Shown here: positions 12,016-22,192 of the stretch, piece after piece | How the letters are laid out: every line of letters begins with the position of its first letter | How positions within the stretch are numbered: position 1 is the stretch's first letter | Source: Intoshia linei | Lineage: Eukaryota > Orthonectida > Rhopaluridae | Direction: 5' to 3' | DNA: 38,233 bases | NCBI GenBank assembly: GCA_001642005.1 | Contig: LWCA01000228.1 | Coordinates: 1-38,233, forward strand | Translations under genes and position numbers: made by a program | Notes under the pieces: generated by a model | Told to the model about the DNA's origin: nothing | Database searches by the model: none | The model's input: the letters and a program-made list of their open reading frames with translations, nothing else

Positions 12016-12878
12016 TCTTTTTACAGTTTATCAGAGTTTGTTGATGAGTAACAAGTGTCAACTGTATCTTAAATAAAATACCGATCAGCAATACTTTAAT
12101 GCTGATAATCATTTAAAGTGTTAATCCGTTGAAAATTATTTTTATTCATTAATGAACTCGAAGGATCCAATTAAAATTTTAAAATTTCATCGAAATAACC
12201 ATGATTACAGTATTTTAAAATTTCCAGATAAAAGCCTTAGATAGGGTTATATGACATAACGCATCGTTTAGGTATCAAAATTTAGAGGTCTATTTTTCTT
12301 TTTCGGTGGTCTTGAGTTGGTTAGCTTCGTCTCTGGATCTTATGTTTTCAGTTTTATTTTAATCTGAAAGATATTAACGATAACAACAAATTACTATACT
12401 ATAGTATACATATGTGTTGTACATGTATAATAGTATAAATATTGTCGGTGTGTATGCGTATCGACCCTTACCTTAATATCTCAACTTAATTTTTATAATT
12501 ATCAAAGTACGAAATTTTGAACATTTACAGACTGTAATGTTCAGATGTTGTATGTGTAGTTTTATTAAATACAATTAAGATATTATTTGATGTTTCACGT
12601 GTAGTTTGTATTGAACTTCACTTTAGTGTCTCTAGATTAAGTGTAGTTACGTAATGAAGTTATGTACTATGTACATTACACAGACATTTTAAATTTATCT
12701 TAAAAAGAAATATTATGTTGGTCCAGTGGTGATTGTAATTAACACCAGCACTATGAGTATCGCATCAATGACTTCATCACATATGAAATTGAAATACTAC
12801 AACGTTTGATCAACGTTTCCGATGGAATGATGCTTTTTTTTTGTTTAGAAAAAATGCAAGCAACATGATATTATGCTT
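12016..12878. other. Intergenic, nothing recognised
   Basis: Presumably holds the 3' UTR of the PIGO gene (AATAAA at 12074-12079 could be its poly-A signal), then AT-rich DNA without coding potential. The stretch near 12240 (ATAGGGTTATATGAC) recurs near 25110 and may be a short shared repeat end. Confidence 0.4.
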
Positions 12879-13130
12879 CTACAATTTTGTTACAATGCAA
12901 AGAAATGATAAATTGTCAACTGTTCCACCTATATCGAAACGTCTTCTTTTTCGAACGATAACTTTAACACTGTCAGTGATGTTTGAGTGTTTTATATTCT
13001 TATGATTACGTAGGAGGTTTGGCTTTATGCTATTATTGCATAAAACGCCGAAAAGTAAATGCACTGAGGTTTTTCGGTTTCATCTGCATCATTAAGACAG
13101 GTAAAACCAAATTCTACGTAATTGTTATGT
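12879..13130 (-). pseudogene. BED zinc-finger relic of a ZBED5-like hAT transposase
   Basis: Read on the minus strand from about 13122, one frame gives YVEFGFTCLNDADETEKPQC. After a one-base frameshift the next frame gives HLLFGVLCNNSIKPNLLRNH followed by KNIKH. Together this is the layout of a BED finger (Cys...Cys...His...His) with the GFT and KP.LLRNH hallmarks of ZBED5/FAM200-type hAT-derived proteins. The rest of the transposase is missing or unrecognisable. A second relic of a similar family lies at 31318-31530. Confidence 0.55.
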
Positions 13131-13604
13131 CATTGTCTTTGTAATATAAGTGATATATAATATTTATTGAATTAAATAATAATTAATTAAATTAACCTAT
13201 AATAAATTATTTAATTCGATTTTAATGTGATTTAAGTGATAATGTGTGTGTTGATAAGAATAAAGTATGTACTTTATTAACATTACAGTCTTCTTTTAGA
13301 AATATTTAGAAAAGGTTAAAAACTCTGATAATTTATATATTAAAATACATAATTTGTATACCTCAAAAAAGTTGAAAAATAAAATTAATTTGATTATTAA
13401 ATGATTGTGAAATAAATTCAATGAGCGTTAATTATTAGCTTAACTTAATAAGTATTAACAAGATGATGCAAAGGCTTCTTGTATGTATAATCCTTCCTAT
13501 CATTACTAACCGTATAGACCATAACATCAAAAATGCATGTTCCATAACTGATTAGATCAGCCAAATTGTGTGTGAGTCAGGAGTCTGCTGCATGGTTTGT
13601 ATAC
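13131..13604. other. Intergenic, nothing recognised
   Basis: AT-rich sequence with no coding potential and no repeat shared with the rest of the window that I could see. Confidence 0.4.
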
Positions 13605-14365
13605 CTAATAGGTAACCTGAGTCTTTGACAATTGTTGCATCTGACCCGGTGTAGAGATCGGTGCTGTCACAAATTCAGCAAAGCGCCTCATATCCAGGTG
13701 AATTACGCCTGAAAAGAGCTGATTGTAAGCGATAATTGCATGGTCCGCGTATTCACCAGTGAATTGAAATTCCACAGGTGTCTTTGGCATATTATCAGAT
13801 TATAATAACAATTGATAATGAGTACTTTACCATAGTCATCATCTGCGGCGTACTTTGATATGTCGGTTATCCATCGTAGTTACTATAGATTCATCATAGA
13901 AAATTTCGAAACCTTGGTAAAGTTAACTATTACAAAGTTTAACTGTTTTCTTAATTGCGTTGATACATTTTCTAAGAGTATTCCACTTACAAACCTATAA
14001 ATTTGTGGAACGGACCACCTAGCAAGGGACTCCGCTATCATTCAACATATTACACATTGCGATACTCTCATTGGACATGTAACTGTCCTGATGATAGAGT
14101 GGTCGTGACCCGATAGATAATAGTCCAATGCTGCAGCAATCCACCCTATCTCCCTATCATTGGATACCTCCAGGTAAATATCCACACCTGTCGGAAGTGT
14201 CTGTTTCGGGAAATAGTGAGGAGATCCGACCAAAAGCTCGTTCACGTTTTTAATTAATTTGAGTGCATGCTGTTGTATTTCGGCTCGTCTGAACTTCGCC
14301 AGATATAATATATAATAAATATTAAATCGAACTAAAGCGGCTGTCAACCAACTTGGATTAGACAA
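13605..14365 (-). pseudogene. Decayed protein relic, possibly an endogenised RNA-virus nucleoprotein
   Basis: Three minus-strand frame pieces follow each other in order: 14365-14042, about 14040 to 13890, and 13790-13605. They are separated by frameshifts and in-frame stops. Composition stands out: it is more GC-rich, with normal protein-like residue use and no low-complexity runs. Visible blocks include DREIGWIAAALDYYL, a following basic/Cys stretch, SLARWSVPQIYRFVSG, and EYADHAIIAYNQLFSG. The order and spacing recall nucleoproteins of negative-strand RNA viruses (Mononegavirales), which are often endogenised in invertebrates. This is an impression, not a search result. It is broken and not expressible as an intact protein. 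No transposon ends were seen around it. Confidence 0.4.
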
Positions 14366-14589
14366 TGCTTTGATTCAAATATGTACATATTTATCTCTGT
14401 TAGATGTAATAGAAATGGCTCAAGAATCGTCATTTAGCATAGAAAAGGCCTACAATGTTAATGTAATTTTTCTTTTGATTCGGATCCCTGTAGCATAAAG
14501 GATTATATTAAGAAACGTCTAACGAAAAGCGACATATATGCCATTATGAATAATTTAGATTTAAATAAATCCCCAATATTATATTAATC

Positions 14590-14776
14590 TCTACCGGTAT
14601 TATGAATAAACTAGGTTGACTGTTATGTACTACGTACAAACAGAACCTAGCTCTGCCGATAGCACATTTTTATTCTACCAAAAAAATAATTTATGTTGAA
14701 AATCTAACTTAAAAACTTACTATTCACTATTATCAATCCTTTAAAGGAGTGGTTCTCAAACTTGTTTCAGGTGAAA
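14590..14776 (-). repeat. Repeat R2, inverted partner of 34447-34630, ending in a hAT-like terminus
   Basis: The reverse complement of this segment matches 34447-34630 over most of its length. Shared blocks are GTACGTAGTACATAACAGTC, AACCTAGT, TTTTTTTGGTAG and TTGATAATAGTGAATAGTA. At its right side both copies carry AGTGGTTC(T/C)CAAACTTGTTT, which looks like a hAT terminal inverted repeat. The two copies are about 20 kb apart and in opposite orientation. Confidence 0.75.
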
Positions 14777-15013
14777 CCGTCATATCGACAACTCTGTTGT
14801 TTTGAATTATACTAAATTGTATGATTTACAATTTATATTTATTACGATAACTGAATATCACATACTTCATAAATAGTTATCAACAATTTAACCAGGTTTA
14901 TTTAACGGTCATTAATATATACAAAAATATCCAAAATTACTTGGATAATCATTCTGTATCGAGTTTATGTTTATCAGTAAATAAGTTTATGATTTTTTTG
15001 TATGCAGCTTTAA

Positions 15014-15751
15014 TTAAGTTGTTATACTTTTCATATTATTATTATATTTATTAATTAATTTTTTAGGCCAAATTTTAATATTTTGGATCAAATATCTATG
15101 CTTTACACATTTCAGGTTTTAAAATTTAATCATAGAATCTGGTGGGTTTGCTTGCAGTGTTACTCCTAAGATTTTCAGACCAATCGAAAGCTATTTAATC
15201 GGTACAAAATTGAATTGAATTATTGCATATGATGCCATTGACCCTTTTGTTTTCGTATGCATTATTGCTAAATATTCATATAAGTGGTAATTTTTTGTTT
15301 AATGGACATTACTCATTAACCGTAAAGTAGTTACCACCCTCTACCAAATAGAACAATGGGAGCCATTTTCAGAATTTTGAATGATTCTAAAATCTAAGAG
15401 GTAACATTGCTTGCACGTTTCACCCATTTTTCTTAATAAATCATTTTTAATGAAAATAATGTAAATATTTAGCAATCAGCCAGTTTTCATGCAATATTAT
15501 TAATGAAACGACATTTAATGTCATTTGTTGTTTGGACACCTCGTTTTATATTTCAAGTAATCGGATATTCAATATTTTTAATCATTTACCTAATATTTAA
15601 AATGACTAAAAAATGAAATTGTAAATTTTATTATATAAAAATATGAATACAATTTAAAACAGAATTCTTTAATATTTATCTTTGTAACAACAATCGATTT
15701 TCAATGGAAGTCATTAGAGTATTAAAAATGTGTTGTTCATGTTTCTTATAT
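15014..15751 (-). repeat. Duplicated 3' tail and downstream flank of the TTLL2 gene (copy 1)
   Basis: About 735 bp are nearly identical to 18337-19075, in direct orientation with only scattered substitutions and small indels. The homology starts at a TTAA (15014-15017; 18337-18340) and ends inside the TTLL2 coding region, so this copy carries roughly the last 20-25 codons of TTLL2 on the minus strand plus its 3' flank. Here the sequence then switches directly to a PIGO gene fragment. It is a non-functional 3' remnant. Confidence 0.9.
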
Positions 15752-15954
15752 ATTTTAAATTTTGTCGATAAATCCTTTTATATATATTTTTTTATCCATA
15801 AATGTTTTATTTTTACAAGAAAATGAGTAAATTCTTGACATCTATCAAAATTTCCGATTTTTGCCTGTATCATTTTGTTTATCGAGTAATTGTGCTTTGT
15901 ATTATGGTTATGCTGATAATTATTGGATATGGAAATAGTTATATAGAAAATGCT
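15752..15954 (+). pseudogene. PIGO gene fragment fused to the TTLL2 tail
   Basis: Matches the PIGO coding sequence at about 10740-10953 in the same orientation. Shared stretches are TTTTAAATTTTGTCGATAAA, CTAAATTCTTGACATC (here GTAAATTCTTGACATC), ATCGAGTAATTGTGCTTTGT and GATAATTATTGGATATG. Short deletions and substitutions break the frame. It begins exactly where the TTLL2-tail copy ends and stops where gypsy sequence starts. This is a partial genomic copy of a membrane-segment region, not a gene. Confidence 0.88.
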
Positions 15955-17456
15955 CACATTACTTATATCTTTTAAAATAGTAGAAATAAATTTTTGGAAA
16001 AAAGATGGCGCAGATGCCAAACCGTAAGGTACTCTTTTGTATTGATATAAACCAAATTCTGTAATGAATGTAGTTAGATATCGAAAAATTTTTGTCTAAT
16101 TCAATTTGATTATAAGCTTGTTTCAAATCTAATTTTGAAAAAAATTGACATCCATTAGCATTATTAAATATTGTATCAATTAGAGGTAGAGGATATGTGT
16201 CAATTTCTATATTTTGATTTAAATTTCTTAAGTCCACACATAATCTTATATCACCATTATTTTTAGATGCAAGTACGATAGCACTTGTCCATTCGCTTCT
16301 ATCAATTTGTTCAATTATACCCGTTTTTACTAATTCATTAATGTTATTTTTAACTTTATCATATAGTATCGAGGGTATACGGCGAACTTTAGCTATAACA
16401 GCCACATAATTTTTTTTAATGTAATAGTTAATTTGAAATCATTTACTTTAGATAATTGTGAAATATTTTCCTCCGTTTTGGTACGTATTGAATTAATTTT
16501 ATTTAAATAATCAATGTTTCGATTTGGCAAATTAAAGATAGTATTTAAATCAATTTTTAGTTTTAATATTAAATCCATACCAATTATAGGTATACAACTA
16601 TTTTCTACTAATTGGAATTTATGTCGGCATTTTGATTCATTGTATCTAACACCTCCTGTGAAACACTATTTTGTTTTGAGTTTGTGTCCACTAAATGACG
16701 TTAATATAAGGGAATTAGGCTCAAAACTATATATATATGTAAATATGATTTTAATTTATGTGATATTATAGATATACTACTACCAGTATTAACTAAAAAA
16801 TTAATTGGATAATTATTAATTAAAATTTTAATATATTTAGAACCTTCATCATATATAGCACTGATACTTTTATAGTTGAGATTTTTGCAAACATTTTTAA
16901 AGTAACCTTTTTTACCACATTTCATGCTCTGAGCATTTCTTGCTTGGCATATTTTTAAGTGTTGAGAATTGAAATTTCTTCCACAGCGGAAGCATAGTAA
17001 ATTATTTGATTTCGTGTCATGAATTTTAAAAATCTTTTGTTCCTGTGAAATAAAATTTTTATTAGCATTTTGTAATAATGTAAATTTGACACAAGTTTCT
17101 CGACAAATTTTTAAGTTGAGTTCTTCCACGGATAATAAAATATTCGTTAATTCGGCCGGACGGCATCCAAATATTACTTGATCGCACACCGCCTGATCAA
17201 TCACATTATCCTCATATCCTCTTCTCGTCACATTATGTAGGCGGCCAAGGAAAGCATCCAACGTTTCATCATCTTCCTTCATCATTGTTCTCAATTTAAA
17301 CCTTTCGATTATAGGTTTTGCTTGTTGCCATGACAAACTTTTGGTTTTGATACTTGAATAACTCATTATCTCTTTTTTTCAATTCTTGTTGTAACCTTCT
17401 AGTAGTTTCGATTCCAGCTAAGTTATGTAATGCTTTAATTTTTTTATTTTCATCCA
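15955..17456 (-). mobile_element. Truncated, decayed Ty3/gypsy retrotransposon (gag, protease, part of RT)
   Basis: Reading on the minus strand, a gag-like piece starts near 17456 (with a frameshift near 17360) and continues 17366-16701. It contains a gag core, two zinc-knuckle-like Cys clusters (CFRCGRNFNSQHLKIC and KCGKKGYFKNVC) and a protease motif with VNTGSS in place of the usual DTG. Pieces at 16578-16393 and 16405-15959 follow; the last has gypsy reverse-transcriptase blocks VRRIPSILYDKVK, LVKTGIIEQIDRSEWTSAIV, DIRLCVDLRNLN, YPLPLIDTIF and FFSKLDLKQAYNQIELD. After that the frame shifts and the element is cut off before the YxDD catalytic box, against the PIGO fragment. It lacks RNase H, integrase and the 3' LTR. 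Dead copy. Confidence 0.88.
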
Positions 17457-17561
17457 TTTCAATAGAACTTATACAATGTATGATTCAAATTCTATAAAGA
17501 ATGTTTCTGGATTTGTAACAATGATGCCATCTGCACTCATTATTTTTTGTGGTTTATTGAA

Positions 17562-17685
17562 GATGTTCATGTCGTCGGCGCCAATGTGTTATTCGATGTG
17601 TAGAATTAAGAAGTATAAAAATATTTATTTCTATTATCGTTATTCTACGTTACTTTAGTAATCCTTTCTTTAGTTCGATATCACA
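17562..17685 (-). mobile_element. Candidate short 5' LTR and primer-binding site of the gypsy element
   Basis: On the minus strand a 101-bp stretch begins TGTGATATCG and ends AATAACACA (17685-17585), giving TGTG...CACA ends. It is followed at once by TTGGCGCCGACGACATG (17584 leftwards), the position and TGGCGCC start expected for a tRNA primer-binding site. The gag start is about 105 bp further on. The LTR is unusually short and no second copy is present in the window, so the boundary is tentative. Confidence 0.35.
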
Positions 17686-17749
17686 TATGTAACTTTCATA
17701 TTGAACAGAAATCACTGTATTAAAAAATCATATTCAGTTTTATTTATAT

Positions 17750-17815
17750 TTTATACTGTGTTCAAATTCTCACGACTTTCTGATAAATTTCGCGACCCCC
17801 GGTTGAAAACCAGTA
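17750..17815 (-). repeat. hAT-like terminus
   Basis: Read on the minus strand this starts CTACTGGTTTTCAACCGGGG and continues GTCGCGAAATTT, a form typical of hAT-superfamily terminal sequences. Its partner terminus could not be identified with confidence; the similar AGTGGTTCTC end at 14752 lacks a matching 8-bp target duplication. Confidence 0.45.
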
Positions 17816-17821
17816 GCTGAA

Positions 17822-18301
17822 GAGATAGTTCATTATCAAAAAATTAAAAATAACCGTTGGAAATCGCATTGGTGATCATTAAGATAAAAACAGTAAATAT
17901 GTAAAATGTTTAATATACACTACGTAATTATTCAATTATTTCCTGTTTATGTAATTTTTTTGAATCTTAAAGTATAATTACAATTTAGACTTCTAAATAA
18001 AAAATTATAAGTTGTATTATTGAAATTATCTTTAATTATTACCTCTTTTGTGTTTCTGAAAAAATGAAAACCATGGTAATACCTTAATTTTAACCGGGTA
18101 CCGATTTAATCACTTAAAATTAATCAGAAAATTATTATTTTTGTTGTCAATAGGCAATGATTTAAACCGCAATATCAACATGTTATCAATCACTAAATTT
18201 GAATTATAAGTTGTCTAAAGATAAGCTATATTTTAGATATTAGAAAAATATCTACTTGCTCCATTCCATTAAGTATTTTTCGAAGTACATTATGAAACAT
18301 G
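17822..18301. other. Intergenic, nothing recognised
   Basis: AT-rich sequence between the hAT-like terminus and the palindrome at 18302. There are no coding frames or internal repeats I can support. Confidence 0.35.
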
Positions 18302-18340
18302 GATGACTACATATGTAGTCATCAATCACTAATGGGTTAA
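18302..18340 (-). repeat. Perfect 22-bp palindrome next to a piggyBac-like GGGTTAA end
   Basis: GATGACTACATATGTAGTCATC (18302-18323 in halves of 11) is a perfect palindrome. It is followed by AATCACTAATGGGTTAA, ending in TTAA at 18337-18340. TTAA plus CCC, read inward on the minus strand, is the standard piggyBac terminus shape. The homologous duplicated segment at 15014 has the same TTAA without this terminus, as an unoccupied target would. Confidence 0.4.
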
Positions 18341-19075
18341 GCTGTTATACTTTTCATATTTCATATTATATTTATTAATTAATATTTTAATATTTTGGAT
18401 CAAATATATATGCTTAACGCATTTCAGGTTTTTAGTTTTAAAATTTAATCATAGAATCTGGTGGGTTTGCTTGCAATGTTACTCCTAAGATTTTCAGACA
18501 AATTGAAAACTATTTAATCGGTACAAAATTGAATTGAATTATTGCATATGATGCCATTGACCCTTTTGTTTTCGTATGCATTATTGATAAATATTCGATA
18601 TAAGGGGTAATTTTTTGTTTAATGGATATTACTCATTAATCGTAAAGTAGTTACCACCCTCTACCAAATAGAACAATGGGAGCCATTTTCAGAATTTTGA
18701 ATGATTCTAAAATCTAAGAGGTAACATTGCTTTCAAGTTTCAACCCGTTTCACCAATTTTTCTTGTTAATAAATCATTTTTAACAAAATAATGTAAATAT
18801 TTAGCAATCAGCCAGTTTTCATGCAATATTATTAATGAAACGATATTTAATGTCATTTGTTGTTTGGACATCTCGTTTTATATTCCAAGTAATCGGATAT
18901 TCAATATTGTTAATCATTTACCTAATATTTAAAATGACTAAAAAATGAAATTGTAAATTTTATTATATAAAAATATGAATACAACTTAAAACGGAATTCT
19001 TTAATATTTATCTTTGTAACCACAATCGATTTTCAATGGATGTCATTAGAGTATTAAAAATGTGTTGTTGATGCT
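18337..19075 (-). repeat. TTLL2 3' flank, copy 2 of the ~735-bp direct duplication
   Basis: This is the copy attached to the intact TTLL2 gene: its right end is the last codons and stop (19008) of TTLL2, and the rest is the downstream flank. It matches 15014-15751. Since this copy continues into the full gene, it is the parental one. Confidence 0.9.
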
Positions 19076-21785
19076 TATCATATACATTTGGATTTGTATC
19101 TGTAAATTTTTTTATTTTACAACATATTTTATTTCTGAATTTTACAAGTCGATTGCATTCATTGATGATAATTTTCATGTTTATATTTTTAGCATTTATT
19201 TTTGTAATATTATTAAAAGGAAATACGAGATATAACGTACCAACACATTTAGAAGGGTAAATTTTGGTATTGAATGTAGCTATATTTGAATGCTTTTTAT
19301 ATTTTATTTTCCCTTTAACTTTTTTTTTGTGTGCTAAATTTGGATATTTAAAGTCTGTTATATTCAACGTATCTGTCAAGTTAAACATTCTATCCATGTT
19401 TTCATTTTTTTTGATTTTTGTATTATTAATAGATTTTAGTTTTGGATATGGTCTAGGTTCAAATCTTTTATAACCGTACATTTTTTGGTGCATTTGTTTT
19501 CGTTTCTCTAAGCACTTGTATTTAATCAAACGAAATATTGATTTTAGTAGAGGTATTTTCACTTCTTTATCAACAGTACATTCGTCAACGAGAGATGGCG
19601 AAAAATTTACTTCCAGTAGCCATGGTTTCATGTTTTTGTCGATTATTATATCGAACCCATACAATTCAAAACAGTTTGTTGTAGCTGCTGTTTCTAATTC
19701 AACAGAATGCTGCTTTGGCATTGTTGTAGCTTGCAAACATATTGTTTCAATTATTATTGCAATTATACGCGAAAAACATTCACTGTCGTCGATATTTAAC
19801 TAAAATTTATTTTTTTAATGGTAAAATTTTTTTATAATTTCTGCACTATATTTATATATCACTCTAAAACAGGGGTCGGCAAACAGTGTCCCACAGGATA
19901 ATTTTGGTGATCCTTTGAGTAAATATGTAAATTATTTATTTTTCAACATTTAAACATCGTTTTAAACATTTTCTACTATAATTATATTAATTATAATTGG
20001 CTTATTATAATCATATTAACACTGAATTTTTTAATAAAAATAAATATTTTGAAATGGTTTGCATACACTATTTAAATCTGGAGTCCAGATCAGTGGTTCC
20101 CAAAATCATTTTGTCTACCGCACTTTTTTTAGCAATATATTATTTCATCGCCCCCCTAAAAAATTTTTTTAAAATTTAATAAAACATACATTCTGGAATG
20201 GGTTTTAAAATGATTAGGATTGTCGTAAATCTCAGCTTCAGAAACTCATACCTTCATGATCAAAACCATAAATTATAAAATATAAATTTTGGGGTAGTGC
20301 TTAAAATCATAAGCATTATCATAAACGGTAAACTCAAAAAGTGCATATTGATGACCAAAACCCAGATTTTTGTTTTTTTAAAAAAATTAAAATAGTCCTA
20401 AAATTTAAAAAAAAATACTGCTGATACAGTTATATCCAGTGAAAACACACAAAAAATTTCAATCTGAGAAAGTGACGCCTTGACGGTCAAAACCCCTTTA
20501 ATATTCATTTTTTTTTATTTCGAAACGATTTTATGAAAACAAAATTTGAAATAATTACAATCCTACAATTAAAAAAAAAGATTATTTTGATACAGTTTAT
20601 TCCAGTTGATATAAATACAGAATTTCAATCCCTTAAATCTACGCATTCCCGGTGAAAAATAATTTTTAATACATTATAGACCAATATTTTTCAAATGTTG
20701 CATTAAAATTAAAAAATAAATATTCATCCTACAATTTTATGATTATGATTCCACCTAGGGTCCCAGAGTCTTGAATCCAAACAAATTTTTAATAAAAATG
20801 AATGATATCAATTATTATGCCTATGGTTACATTATTTCAGTCTAGTTGGGAAGTTGGGGCACCAAAAATTTGCAAAGTATAAATGACAGAGATATAATAC
20901 TAAGAATTTAAAAACCTGTTTGAAATAATTGCGTATCTGTTGCAGTGTCCACTTACACCGAGTAAACTTTCCACAATTAAATGCTTTCTTATTGATTGAT
21001 GTATTTGTCAGATGAGAATATTTATTATCCAAATCATTTAAATTGTATTTTGTAGTAGCAAATCGAGCTAGGCCAGTTTTATTAATGTAAATTTGAAGAG
21101 GTGTAAAGGACATGACAATCACATACAAACGAAGGTCCAATTTATACCCGTTTACCAGAAATGGATTTTTAATGTACTGTTGAACAATAAAATTAGTTTG
21201 CTTCAATTTATGAAATTTTTCAGTAGAATGTTCGTGAACTAATTTTTGTTCAGAGAACCTGTACCGATAGTTTAAATCATTCACATGTCTATTTGGATCA
21301 TTGAATTTATGTTTATACTTAACCTTGATAGGTACATCAATAAATTGATCTAAATTATTCGATATAGAAATACCTCTACCCCTCGAAGAAAATGCCGGTT
21401 TATATATCCAATAATTGGACGTATTATTTATTATAGGATTTCGTGCGTCAATCATAAAACGACTGTAGTCAATTGGTAATATATATGTTTTTGGATAATG
21501 ATTGAATATGCCTTTATTAATTGAGTGACAACTATGTACTAGTCTAGACAAGATATCTTTTTGAGTTATACTATTTGTTTGTAAATGATGATTTAAAAAT
21601 TGATCGGGCCACAACTGCATATAATCCCGATTATCAAAGGTATTAGTTCTCCATCTGAAATTGCAATCATAGTGAATTTTTTCATCGTAATTAATCCAAT
21701 CTTCTTCTTGTATAACTTTACGTACCAAGCTGGGTGCACGATTATCACATGTATACGTTATTGGCGCATTTAAATTGAATATCAT
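19008..21785 (-). CDS. TTLL2: Tubulin polyglutamylase TTLL2-like (tubulin-tyrosine ligase-like)
   Basis: TTLL enzymes are ATP-grasp ligases adding glutamate chains to tubulin, mostly in axonemes. Two exons, 21785-20916 (290 codons) and 19799-19008, join in phase 0 to give 553 aa. The ATP-grasp core is visible: WIYKPAFSSRGRGISI (K129), IVQQYIKNPFLVNGYKLDLR (200-219), SHLTNTSINK (257-266), CKWTLQQIRNYF, NCFELYGFDIIID (332-344) and KPWLLEVNFSPSL with the metal-site E353. The C-terminal block LYLVFPFNN...MKIIINEC matches a tail segment characteristic of TTLL2 rather than other TTLLs. The 1.1-kb intron (20915-19800, donor GTTTTT) is filled with transposon debris, unlike the tiny introns elsewhere. 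The start is the first Met of the frame and fits the family N-terminus. The last codons are duplicated at about 15690-15750. Confidence 0.92.
19870..20170 (+). repeat. Two hAT-like termini inside the TTLL2 intron
   Basis: CAGGGGTCGGCAAAC at about 19870 and CAGTGGTTCCCAAAATCA at 20091 are both classic hAT non-autonomous element starts. The second leads into the R1 repeat copy B. Right-hand partners and target duplications were not found. Confidence 0.5.
20171..20730 (+). repeat. Dispersed repeat family R1, copy B (in the TTLL2 intron)
   Basis: Same family as copies A and C. It has internal subrepeats of about 100 bp, each with AAATCATAAGCATTATCATA-like and GACGGTCAAAACCCC-like motifs (near 20200, 20290-20370 and 20470). 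The distal part GTTTATTCCAGTTGATATAA and ACGCATTCCCGGTGAAAAAT is shared with A and C. It lies directly downstream of the CAGTGGTTCCCAAA terminus at 20091, suggesting that terminus is its left end. Confidence 0.7.
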
Positions 21786-22192
21786 TTCTTGAAATATTTA
21801 ATAGTTTTTGGGTCATACCATTGCGTTTAACATGTTTTTGTTAACTTAAAATTTACAATACTCTAGTGATTGGAGCAATAAAAATTATTGAATTACGTTA
21901 GTATTCCGAAATTTTATTTAATTGTAAACAATTTTAAAATGGGTCACTTAATCCGAAAACTCTCAATAGTCAATAATTAAAACGTATATGATACAATGCT
22001 AATCATGTATTCTATTAAATGCACGATTTGATCCTATTTTTACTTTTTAAATAAAGAATATATACTTAGAATGGGTGGCTAATATTTTGATTAAAACAAT
22101 CGATACATTTTTTTAATTTTTCATACTACCTATATTAATTTAAGTTTACATGTATTGTTTTGTAAATTAACGCATAAATTGTTTTAATGAAT
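21786..22192. other. Intergenic between TTLL2 and ICMT
   Basis: 407 bp between the TTLL2 start and the ICMT stop, both on the minus strand. It must hold the ICMT 3' UTR and the TTLL2 promoter, but no specific motif stands out. Confidence 0.4.

Noticed and set aside
15778-16020. Minus-strand frame of 80 codons
   Set aside because: It is the antisense of the PIGO fragment plus the edge of the gypsy element; no independent support.
17476-17658. Plus-strand frame of 60 codons
   Set aside because: It lies antisense across the putative primer-binding site and LTR of the gypsy element.
14752-17815. A single 3-kb hAT element bounded by the CAGTGG-like ends at 14752 and 17815
   Set aside because: The termini match for only about 12 bp, the flanks show no 8-bp duplication, and the interior is a patchwork of other origins.
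20832-20915. In-frame extension of TTLL2 exon 1 to a stop at 20832
   Set aside because: Family similarity stops at NYFKQ, a GT follows, and the next family block resumes in phase at 19799.
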